Shown here: piece after piece, positions 24,091 through 30,413 of the stretch
How positions within the stretch are numbered: the stretch's first letter is position 1
Layout of the letters: every line of letters starts with the position of its first letter
DNA from: an uncultured Clostridia bacterium
GTDB taxonomy: Bacteria > Bacillota > Clostridia > Christensenellales > Borkfalkiaceae
DNA: 30,413 nt
Direction of reading: 5' to 3'
Assembly: GCA_934796775.1 (NCBI GenBank)
Contig: CAKVPH010000022.1
Location: 1-30,413 of the forward strand
Program-made: the position numbers and the translations under genes
Notes under the pieces: generated by a model
Database searches by the model: none
What the model was told of the DNA's origin: nothing
The model's input: the letters and a program-made list of their open reading frames with translations, nothing else

Positions 24091-25686
24091 TTATTTATTG
24101 TCATCGGTTTTATCGTCGGTTTTTTCTGCCGAATCGGTTCCCGCGGCGGCTTCTTCTGAAGCAGGTTCCTTACCCTTGGGCGAAATTACGGTTTCAAACT
24201 CCATAACAGGCTCTGCGTCTTTTTCAGATAACGCCTCGGTAATTTCTTCCTTTGTAGGTTCGTGAACGATTACGGCTTCGCTGGTGTGAACGTCTTCGCC
24301 GTTTTCTTCAATTTCTATAGTAACGACGGGCGCGCTTTTTACAACTGCAGTATAAAGTTCTTCGTCGTCAACCGCGACGCCATTCGCTTGCTCGCTTTTA
24401 TCTCCCGATTGTGCTTTTACAGGCTCCGTTTCGTCGTCGCTCTGATTGAAAGCATTCTTTTTAGCAAAAGCCGCAATGTTGTTAGCGCGCTCTATTTTGC
24501 TTCTTTCGGTAAACTTATAAAGTTGCTGACAAATTATAAGCACAAGACCTACCATAATGGACAGATAATACGATACGAGTCGCCAGGCGAGCATTCCCCA
24601 GAAAAGTATTCCGCCGGACAAGAACGACGCAAATACCGAACGGAATGAAAGTTCCGCCCCGCCGGAGTTGCCGGGCGTGGGTAAAAGCGTAACCGAGGTA
24701 TAACAAATTACGCAAAGGGTTAAAAGCTCAAACCAGTCCGCTCCTGCATTACCGCTCATTCTTACAATAAAGAACGGGATAGAATACAGTGCTACAAAGT
24801 ACATGATGGATAGAACAAAGCCCCAGAACATACACATTTTGGATTTTTTCATAAAGAATTTCAAGCATTCCGAATATTCTATTATGTTATCCGTAAGCTT
24901 ATGTTTAAAAGCTTCGGCGTCCTTGGTAAGATGCAATGCTTTGGCTATTTTTGCGACCATATTTGCTATGGCAGAGCCGACTTTCGGCATTACGGTAAAG
25001 AAAAATATCGCAAACGGAATAAAAGCGTTTACAACAAGCCCTAGCACGCACAAAATTATAATGACAATGCTCGTTTCGCCAAATCCGTACGCAATAAGCG
25101 CGATAAATGCAACTATAACGTAAGCTATACGGTCGAGCGCGTAAGAAACTATGGGAATTCCCGAAGCGACGCCGACGGGTATGCCTTTTTTACGCAAGTA
25201 GAAAACTTCAAAAGGCTGACCGCCACTGCCGAGCGGCGTAATGTTATCGTAATACTTGCAAAGTATCGTTGCGTTCATAGCTATTATCGGGAAACGTTTG
25301 TTTAAAGTGGAGCGAAGAAGCGCGTTACGCTTTACGCTTTGGAACAGTACGCACAAAACGTACATCGCCAAAGCACCGACGCCCCAGCCCCAGTTATCCA
25401 TAAACACACCCCATACCCTTGACAAAGGTACAGGCTGTTCGTCTCCGGCAAACTCAATAAGAGCAGTGGTTATTATGGCTAAAAGGTTTACTACCACGAA
25501 CAAAATCGCAAACATAAGATTTTTGCTCGGGGTTTTTGTTTTTAAAGCTTTATTGTTTTCAACCGGCGCGATTTTTTCAAGTTCTTCTTCAGACTTTGCA
25601 ACGTCCGGCGAGATAGGCAGCGGTGCGTCTTGTTTTAGCGACGGCACATATGCGGATTCTACGTCAATTATCTTCTTTTTTCTCAT
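24091..25686 (-). CDS. Flippase-like integral membrane protein (LPTM/UPF0104 family)
   Basis: A 531-residue protein with a charged N-terminal tail of about 55 residues, a membrane core of roughly seven or eight helices from residue 57 to about 390, and a very acidic C-terminal tail of about 130 residues rich in Glu, Asp and Ala. The family signatures are P-L-G-S-G-G-Q-P at 151-158 and P-T-P-G-N-S-G-G-A-E at 336-345. These mark the lysylphosphatidylglycerol synthase transmembrane/flippase-like domain, but the MprF catalytic domain is absent. Such proteins are thought to move lipids or lipid-linked glycans. It is co-directional with the zinc-loop phosphatase. The start has only a distant GAGGG. 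The acidic tail is not a usual part of the domain. Confidence 0.85.
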   Translation of the reverse strand: MRKKKIIDVESAYVPSLKQDAPLPISPDVAKSEEELEKIAPVENNKALKTKTPSKNLMFAILFVVVNLLAIITTALIEFAGDEQPVPLSRVWGVFMDNWGWGVGALAMYVLCVLFQSVKRNALLRSTLNKRFPIIAMNATILCKYYDNITPLGSGGQPFEVFYLRKKGIPVGVASGIPIVSYALDRIAYVIVAFIALIAYGFGETSIVIIILCVLGLVVNAFIPFAIFFFTVMPKVGSAIANMVAKIAKALHLTKDAEAFKHKLTDNIIEYSECLKFFMKKSKMCMFWGFVLSIMYFVALYSIPFFIVRMSGNAGADWFELLTLCVICYTSVTLLPTPGNSGGAELSFRSVFASFLSGGILFWGMLAWRLVSYYLSIMVGLVLIICQQLYKFTERSKIERANNIAAFAKKNAFNQSDDETEPVKAQSGDKSEQANGVAVDDEELYTAVVKSAPVVTIEIEENGEDVHTSEAVIVHEPTKEEITEALSEKDAEPVMEFETVISPKGKEPASEEAAAGTDSAEKTDDKTDDNK

Positions 25687-25862
25687 CTATAACGGGCATC
25701 CCTCGAATTATTTTTTTGCTTCTGCAAAAGTACGGCTTTTTTTATTCCTTTGTTTTTCAATCTTTATTCGTTAATCTTTCAGCATTATTGCGGATTAAAT
25801 CACAAATTAATAAAATTCCGCACCCGAAACGTTTTTTATCCCCTCTCCGTTTCTTTTTCGAG

Positions 25863-26309
25863 TTACGCTTCGTTTTCCACTTTTACGCTGATTTTAGCCG
25901 AAACTCCTGCCATAAGCTTGATTTCTACGGCATAAACGCCGAGTTTTTTTATAGGTTCAGGCAAGACGACCATTTTTTTATCGATATCAAAACCGGAAAC
26001 GGCAAGCGCGTTTACTATTTCCTGCGAAGTAACGCTGCCGAATATCTTACCTTGCTCGCCCGCTTTTACTTTACAATAAACAACGCTGTTTTTCAGGCGC
26101 AAAGCTATTTCGGTAAGGCGTTTTATTTCTTCTTTTTTATGAAATTCTTCCGCTTCCTTTTTAATTTTTAAGCTGTTTACTTCAACGGCGGTGGCTTCTT
26201 TGGCAAGCCCTTTTTTAATAAGGAAGTTACGAGCGTATCCGTCGCTCACTTCGTATACTTCGCCTTTTTTTCCCGTTCCTTTTACGTCGGCAAGGAGTAT
26301 TACTTTCAT
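25863..26309 (-). CDS. rplI: 50S ribosomal protein L9
   Basis: A 148-residue L9. The N-terminal rRNA-binding domain M-K-V-I-L-L-x-D-V-K-G-x-G-K-K-G is followed by G-Y-A-R-N-F-L-I near 24-31, a long connecting helix, and a C-terminal domain with G-K-I-F-G-S-V-T near 87-94. Length is normal. GGAG precedes the ATG. In many Bacillota rplI lies between gdpP and dnaB. Here it stands alone with a perfect consensus promoter, and read-through into the flippase gene 176 bases downstream is possible since no clear terminator is seen between them. Confidence 0.97.
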   Translation of the reverse strand: MKVILLADVKGTGKKGEVYEVSDGYARNFLIKKGLAKEATAVEVNSLKIKKEAEEFHKKEEIKRLTEIALRLKNSVVYCKVKAGEQGKIFGSVTSQEIVNALAVSGFDIDKKMVVLPEPIKKLGVYAVEIKLMAGVSAKISVKVENEA

Positions 26310-26352
26310 TGTCTTATGTCTCCAAAAAAATATTGTTTGTATAGCGTTTATG

Positions 26353-26381
26353 ATTATAATATAAACAATTAACTATGTCAA
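26353..26381 (-). promoter_or_regulatory. Consensus promoter of rplI
   Basis: On the minus strand TTGACA (26381-26376), 17 bases, TATAAT (26358-26353). All twelve positions match the vegetative consensus, fitting a highly expressed ribosomal gene. Confidence 0.92.
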
Positions 26382-26513
26382 TAAAATAAGCATTTGTTTA
26401 ATATAAATCACTGAAATTTGACTTTTTAAAATTTTTTTTCACATACTTTTTTATATATTCACACAAACCAAAACCGCAACTTTCGCGTTTTTTGTTTTTT
26501 TGCTTTTAATGCG

Positions 26514-26542
26514 TTGCAAAAACGCCCGTTTTATGTTAAAAT
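26514..26542 (+). promoter_or_regulatory. Promoter of argS
   Basis: TTGCAA (26514-26519), a 17-base spacer and TAAAAT (26537-26542) with an upstream TGT, giving an extended -10 identical to that before the PiT gene. The rest of the 326-base gap between rplI and argS is A/T-rich and shows no ORF. Confidence 0.6.
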
Positions 26543-26635
26543 ATACGAATACCGATACAAAAAATACGATTACAAAACGATACGGTTTTTAACCTGAAAA
26601 AAATTAACGATACACTCTTTGATTCGGAGAAAATT

Positions 26636-28327
26636 ATGGATTACAAAAAACATATAGCCGAAAAACTTTTAATAGACGGTTTTACCGCCGACGAAATAGA
26701 AGGTTTTATTACCGCTACCCCGTCGCAGGATATGGGCGATTATGCATTACCCTGCTTCCGCTTTGCAAAAACTATGCGGTTATCGCCGGTGGTTATTGCA
26801 GAAAAACTTGCCGAATCTTTTAAAACGGACGAACTTATTACAAAAGTATCGGCTGTAAACGGCTATTTGAATTTCACTATCGACCGCGGCGGACTCAGCC
26901 ATTACGTTTTAAATGAAATTCTTAGTAAAAAAGAAAAATACGGCAGTTCAAACGAAGGACAAAACCGCGTAATCTGCATTGACTATTCTTCAATAAACAT
27001 AGCAAAACCTTTCCATATAGGGCATTTAAGCACGACGGTGCTTGGCAGCGCGCTTTATAAAATTTACTCGTTTTTAGGCTATAAAGCGGTAGGCATAAAC
27101 CACTTAGGCGATTACGGAACGCAGTTCGGCAAGCTGATTTACGCTTACAAAACTTGGGGAAACAAAGAAGATGTTGAAAAAAACGGTTTAAAAGAGCTTA
27201 CAAGGCTTTACGTTAAATTTCACGAAGAAGCCGAAACTCACCCCGAAATTGAGGACGAAGCAAGAAGATATTTTTTGAACATAGAACATAAAGCCGCCGA
27301 AGAAACTCAGCTTTTCGAATGGTTCAAAAGCATGACTTTAAAAGAAATCGAAAAGATTTATGAACTTTTGAACGTAAAATTCGATTCTTACGCAGGCGAA
27401 AGTTTTTATAATGACAAAATGCAGCCCGTAATAGACGAGCTGAAAGAAAAAAATCTGCTTGTAAAAAGCGAAGGCGCAAGCGTTGTAGATCTTGAAAAAT
27501 ACGGCATGCCGCCTTGCATTATTTTACGCTCGGACGGAGCATCTTTATATGCAACCCGTGATTTAGCCGCCGCCTTTTACCGCAAAAAAACTTACGACTT
27601 TTATAAATGCCTGTACGTTGTTGCATATCAACAAAACCTGCACTTTAAACAGATATTCAAGGTTTTAGAGCTTATGGGCAAAGACTGGGCAAAAGATATG
27701 GTTCACGTTGCTTACGGAATGGTGTCGCTCGAAGACGGCTCTATGAGTACGCGTAAAGGAAAAGTCGTCTGGCTTGAAGACGTAATAAATAAATGCATTG
27801 AAAAATGCTATAACGTTATAAACGAAAAAAATCCCGACCTTGAAAGCAAAGACGAAATTGCAAAACAAGTCGGCGTGGGCGCAGTCATATTCGGCGCGCT
27901 TTCAAACAATAAGATTAAAGACATCGTGTTCTCTTACGACCGCGTTTTAAATTTCGACGGCGAAACCGGACCTTACGTTCAGTATACCGCCGCGCGCTGT
28001 TTCGGCGTGCTTGCTAAAGCCGACGTGGACTATAGTGATTTTAAAGTACCCGAAGATATCGTTCCCGAAGAATACGATCTTATAGCCAAGCTCTCGTTAT
28101 TCCATGAAACAATTTCAAGCGCGGCTGAAAAATACGAACCTTCGTTTATTACGAGATATGCAATCGAGCTCGCAGAACTTTACAATAAGTTTTATATCGA
28201 GTGTAAAATTCTTTCCGCCGAAGATAAAGAAAGAGTTAAATTCCGTTTAGCTCTTACCAAAGCCGTACGCATTACTTTGGAAAACGCGCTTTCGCTTTTA
28301 GGCATTGCCGCACCCGAAAGAATGTAA
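26636..28327 (+). CDS. argS: Arginyl-tRNA synthetase
   Basis: A 563-residue class I aminoacyl-tRNA synthetase that charges tRNA-Arg. The N-terminal Add1-like domain fills the first 100 residues. The first active-site motif is F-H-I-G-H at 126-130, preceded by the ArgRS-typical S-S-I-N-I-A-K-P. The KMSKS counterpart is M-S-T-R-K-G at 370-375. The C-terminal DALR domain ends in A-P-E-R-M, the short hydrophobic end typical of ArgRS. GGAG lies about seven bases before the ATG. Repeat copy E follows eight bases after the stop. Confidence 0.96.
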   Translation: MDYKKHIAEKLLIDGFTADEIEGFITATPSQDMGDYALPCFRFAKTMRLSPVVIAEKLAESFKTDELITKVSAVNGYLNFTIDRGGLSHYVLNEILSKKEKYGSSNEGQNRVICIDYSSINIAKPFHIGHLSTTVLGSALYKIYSFLGYKAVGINHLGDYGTQFGKLIYAYKTWGNKEDVEKNGLKELTRLYVKFHEEAETHPEIEDEARRYFLNIEHKAAEETQLFEWFKSMTLKEIEKIYELLNVKFDSYAGESFYNDKMQPVIDELKEKNLLVKSEGASVVDLEKYGMPPCIILRSDGASLYATRDLAAAFYRKKTYDFYKCLYVVAYQQNLHFKQIFKVLELMGKDWAKDMVHVAYGMVSLEDGSMSTRKGKVVWLEDVINKCIEKCYNVINEKNPDLESKDEIAKQVGVGAVIFGALSNNKIKDIVFSYDRVLNFDGETGPYVQYTAARCFGVLAKADVDYSDFKVPEDIVPEEYDLIAKLSLFHETISSAAEKYEPSFITRYAIELAELYNKFYIECKILSAEDKERVKFRLALTKAVRITLENALSLLGIAAPERM

Positions 28328-28334
28328 TTTTTAT

Positions 28335-28364
28335 AAAAAGTCTACCTATAAGTCGATTATCGGA
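28335..28364 (+). repeat. Palindromic repeat copy E, between argS and the Gph-like gene
   Basis: AAAAAGTCTACCTATAAGTC followed by GATTATCGG lies eight bases after the argS stop and ends eleven bases before the next ATG. It therefore occupies the space where a Shine-Dalgarno would be expected. Confidence 0.7.
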
Positions 28365-28374
28365 ATATTGCAAT

Positions 28375-29025
28375 ATGATTAAACTTATTATTTTCGACCT
28401 TGACGGTACATTGATCGATACAAGCACCGGGCTTAACGTATGCATGAACGAGGCACTTAAAAAACTCGGTCTGCCGCAAATATCGCAGGACGAAACAAAA
28501 CGCTTTGTAGGAAACGGCATAAAAAAATATTGCGAACGCGCAATAAAATTAAATGATGCAAAATTATCCGACGAATGCTTTTCGCTGTTCATGCATTATT
28601 ATCGCCAAGGCTGGAAAATCGGTTGTGCTTTGTACGACGGTATGGATACGACGCTTGAAACATTAAAAAATGCGGATATAAAACTTGCCATACTTTCAAA
28701 CAAAGCGCAGGAAATGACGCTTAAGTTTTACAATGAATTTTTAAAAGACTACTCTTTTGATTACGTTTTAGGCAATATAAACGGCGCACCGCTCAAGCCC
28801 GATCCTTACGGAGCCGAAAAAATATTAGAAACGTTAAACGTAAAAAAACAATATGCGCTACTTACAGGCGACGGAGAAACAGACGTTTTAACGGCAAAAA
28901 ATGCCGCTATAAGTTCGTTATCGGCACTTTGGGGATTCAGAAGCCAAGCAGAACTTCAAATTGCGGGGGCAACGGTTTTTGTTGAAAAGCCGATTGAAAT
29001 TTTAAAATACGCGCTTAACGATTAG
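28375..29025 (+). CDS. HAD-family phosphoglycolate phosphatase-like hydrolase
   Basis: A 216-residue HAD hydrolase with helical cap. Motif I is D-L-D-G-T at 8-12 with D8 as nucleophile and D10 as acid/base. Motif II is L-S-N-K at 107-110, K-P-D-P at 141-144 supplies the motif III Lys, and G-D-G-E-T-D at 165-170 is motif IV. W-G-F near 186-188 is typical of the Gph/PpaX branch, which dephosphorylates phosphoglycolate, pyrophosphate or small sugar phosphates. It is 47 bases after argS with no clear ribosome site. The DNA for residues 174-187 matches the dispersed repeat (28897-28930), yet the protein aligns with family expectation without an insertion. Confidence 0.85.
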   Translation: MIKLIIFDLDGTLIDTSTGLNVCMNEALKKLGLPQISQDETKRFVGNGIKKYCERAIKLNDAKLSDECFSLFMHYYRQGWKIGCALYDGMDTTLETLKNADIKLAILSNKAQEMTLKFYNEFLKDYSFDYVLGNINGAPLKPDPYGAEKILETLNVKKQYALLTGDGETDVLTAKNAAISSLSALWGFRSQAELQIAGATVFVEKPIEILKYALND

Positions 29026-29105
29026 ATGCAGTTAACCATTATTTTAAAAGCATAAAACCGTTATTTGCGCGTAAAAATACAAAAATTTATCTTAAGGAGA
29101 TACTT

Positions 29106-29672
29106 ATGAAAAAGAAAAGCACCTTTTTAAAAGATTTTAAGGCTTTTATTTCAAAGGGCAGCGTTCTTGATTTAGCGGTTGCGACCATCATAGGCGCAGC
29201 ATTCGGACAGATCGTATCGTCTTTTACGAACGGAATTATAATGCCGCTTATCAGTTTGCTTTTTAAAGCCGAAAATCTTGACAAACTCGTTATAGAACTC
29301 AAACCCGCAGTTACAAACGAAGCGGGAGAAGTTATAACCGAAGCCATAACCTGGCAGTACGGAACGCTGATTCAGGCGGTTATCAACTTTTTAATTATAG
29401 CATTCTTCCTGTTCATTCTCGTCCGCACGATAAGAAAGGTACAAAAAGAGCTCGACTTTAATGCAAACATAAAAGCTGAAATTCAAAAAAAGCTTGACGC
29501 CGACGAAGAACTCACGGATTTCGAACAGAAATGGATGGCAAAAATGGCGAAGAAGGATCCCGAAAACGTTCCCGTAAAAACGCCGGCCCCCGCTCCGGCA
29601 CCGATTCCCGAGCCTACGGCGACCGAAAAAATGCTTGCCGAAATAGTTACGCTTTTAAAAGAAAAAAAGTAA
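29106..29672 (+). CDS. mscL: Large-conductance mechanosensitive channel MscL
   Basis: A 188-residue protein with the MscL core: an N-terminal helix, then F-I-S-K-G-S-V-L-D-L-A-V-A-T-I-I-G-A-A-F leading TM1 (about 18-46). A periplasmic loop with N-E-A-G-E-V follows, then TM2 (about 85-108) and a charged cytoplasmic helix. It opens under membrane tension to protect against osmotic downshock. Most MscL are about 130-150 residues. The extra length lies after TM2, in a Lys/Glu-rich helix, a Pro-Ala-rich linker near 156-170, and a terminal helix. AAGGAG lies about six bases before the ATG. Confidence 0.93.
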   Translation: MKKKSTFLKDFKAFISKGSVLDLAVATIIGAAFGQIVSSFTNGIIMPLISLLFKAENLDKLVIELKPAVTNEAGEVITEAITWQYGTLIQAVINFLIIAFFLFILVRTIRKVQKELDFNANIKAEIQKKLDADEELTDFEQKWMAKMAKKDPENVPVKTPAPAPAPIPEPTATEKMLAEIVTLLKEKK

Positions 29673-29674
29673 TA

Positions 29675-29726
29675 TTACTAAATAAAGCGATATGCACCCC
29701 TTACTAAATAAAGCGATATGCACCCC
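29675..29726. repeat. Perfect 26-bp tandem duplication at a decayed IS end
   Basis: Bases 29675-29700 and 29701-29726 are identical 26-mers (each starts TTACTAAATAAAGC and ends ATGCACCCC minus the last C of the tract). Each unit ends in the first bases of the IS-like terminal sequence, so the break coincides with the element's outer end. Confidence 0.85.
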
Positions 29727-29758
29727 CAAAAGTTAGACACTTTAGGAGGTGCATTTCA
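29719..29758 (+). mobile_element. Solo decayed end of the same IS type as at 1-74
   Basis: TGCACCCCC, then AAAAGTTAGACA, a short loop and AGGAGGTGCATTTCA reproduce the terminal repeat and ribosome-site arm seen at the left edge, in the opposite orientation. Where orfA should start there is no ATG, and no transposase follows. It is an IS relic or a very short non-autonomous derivative. The inverted arms could act as a transcription terminator for mscL. Confidence 0.6.
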
Positions 29759-29780
29759 TTTACGCTTTCCTTTTTTTGTT

Positions 29781-29817
29781 AAAAAGTCCGTCTACAAGTC
29801 GATTATCGGCTATTTTA
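29781..29817 (+). repeat. Palindromic repeat copy F, at the metalloprotease stop codon
   Basis: AAAAAGTCCGTCTACAAGTC then GATTATCGGCTATTTTA. The last three bases of the feature are the complement of the TAA stop of the minus-strand protease gene. The first 27 bases match a stretch inside the HAD gene at 23691-23717 with two differences. Confidence 0.7.
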
Positions 29818-30413
29818 GTTAAAACTTACCGATAACGTTGCCGCACCGTTTGATATAGACGAAACGGTTACGGTAAAATCTACGCTCGTGCCGTCGTACC
29901 ATTTAAGTCCGGAAATTACAGAGCCTGAAGTAAACAAATCCTGGTTTGAAGAATAGTCGTTATTCGTTTCGATATTATTTCTGCCATTCGCCTGAACGAG
30001 CGATAAAAGCTTATGCGCCGTACTCGAATTATCATAAGAGTAAATATCCCATATGCCGTCGTATTCTTCGCTTGAACTATTTTTCAGCGTTGCGTCTACG
30101 TGGTAAATTCTTATTCCGTCAACGGAGAACAAACCGGAATTGCCTTTTTCAAGTTCGTTAAGTCCGTCGGGCGTATAGTAATCTATTACGTAATATTCGC
30201 CAAAAACACTGCCGTTCCAGTCTTTTGCCAGAATTATGCACTCGCCCGTTTTTCCGAACGACGAAAGAGTAATTTCAGCACTGTTTTGAACGAGCGTGGG
30301 AGCAGCCCAGCCTAAAAGCATTTTTGTAAACGGATTGTTATCGCCTACGTTTGCGTCCATCATATCGCCGCCACCTATTCCGCCCGCAGGTCCGTTATCA
30401 GCATCGTAATCGT
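29815..30413 (-). CDS. Secreted M6-type metalloprotease, C-terminal part (runs off the right edge)
   Basis: The open frame continues through the window edge, so residues before M-M-D-A-N-V (30363) belong to it, including D-Y-D-A-D-N and a Gly-rich stretch. The sequence G-G-G-D-M-M-D-A-N-V-G-D-N-N-P-F-T-K followed by L-L-G-W matches the region after the zinc site of M6 (immune inhibitor A-like) metalloproteases. The zinc motif H-E-x-x-H itself lies outside the window. The visible 199 residues end in a beta-rich domain with an aspartate/asparagine-rich loop. The role is probably degradation of extracellular proteins. Confidence 0.75.
   Translation of the reverse strand, partial: DYDADNGPAGGIGGGDMMDANVGDNNPFTKMLLGWAAPTLVQNSAEITLSSFGKTGECIILAKDWNGSVFGEYYVIDYYTPDGLNELEKGNSGLFSVDGIRIYHVDATLKNSSSEEYDGIWDIYSYDNSSTAHKLLSLVQANGRNNIETNNDYSSNQDLFTSGSVISGLKWYDGTSVDFTVTVSSISNGAATLSVSFN

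Overview
The window is about 30.4 kb of AT-rich bacterial chromosome with compact genes, AGGAGG-type ribosome binding sites, Gram-positive signal peptides and lipoboxes, an ECF transporter module linked to truA, and both ATP- and PPi-type phosphofructokinases. This fits Bacillota, most likely an uncultured anaerobic Clostridia lineage. That placement is inferred from gene content only. No rRNA, tRNA or CRISPR array was seen.

Layout. 1-74: the 5' end of an IS3-like element, with the first codons of its orfA. 178-4068: a phosphate island. A VTC-type polyphosphate polymerase, a DUF4956 membrane protein and a newly recognised 53-aa membrane peptide are divergent from a PiT phosphate transporter and its DUF47/PhoU-like partner. 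4153-6289: a small lipoprotein, then a lipoprotein 5'-nucleotidase/metallophosphatase that could release phosphate outside the cell. 6848-12749: an EF-G-like GTPase with an altered G4 motif, followed by three different sugar-phosphate kinases: a PfkB-family 1-phosphofructokinase, ATP-PFK and PPi-type PFK. 12831-16169 (minus): ecfA1-ecfA2-ecfT-truA.

16399-22928 (minus) is the accessory part: a 1,880-residue secreted RHS/YD-repeat protein with a variable C-terminal tip, a 104-aa gene four bases downstream in the position of an immunity gene, and a second small unknown gene that may be frameshifted. The RHS gene has its own strong promoter and a long leader carrying an 11-codon ORF with a perfect Shine-Dalgarno. 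23363-25686 (minus): a zinc-loop HAD phosphatase of the GmhB/HisB type in tandem with a large flippase-like membrane protein. 25863-29672: rplI, argS, a Gph-like phosphatase and mscL. The right end has a decayed IS end with a 26-bp tandem duplication and the 3' end of a secreted M6-type metalloprotease.

The most unusual signal outside the genes is a short, imperfectly palindromic repeat (core CTATAAGTCGATTATCGG). It occurs six times just after stop codons. Near-identical sequence also occurs in frame inside two HAD-phosphatase genes.
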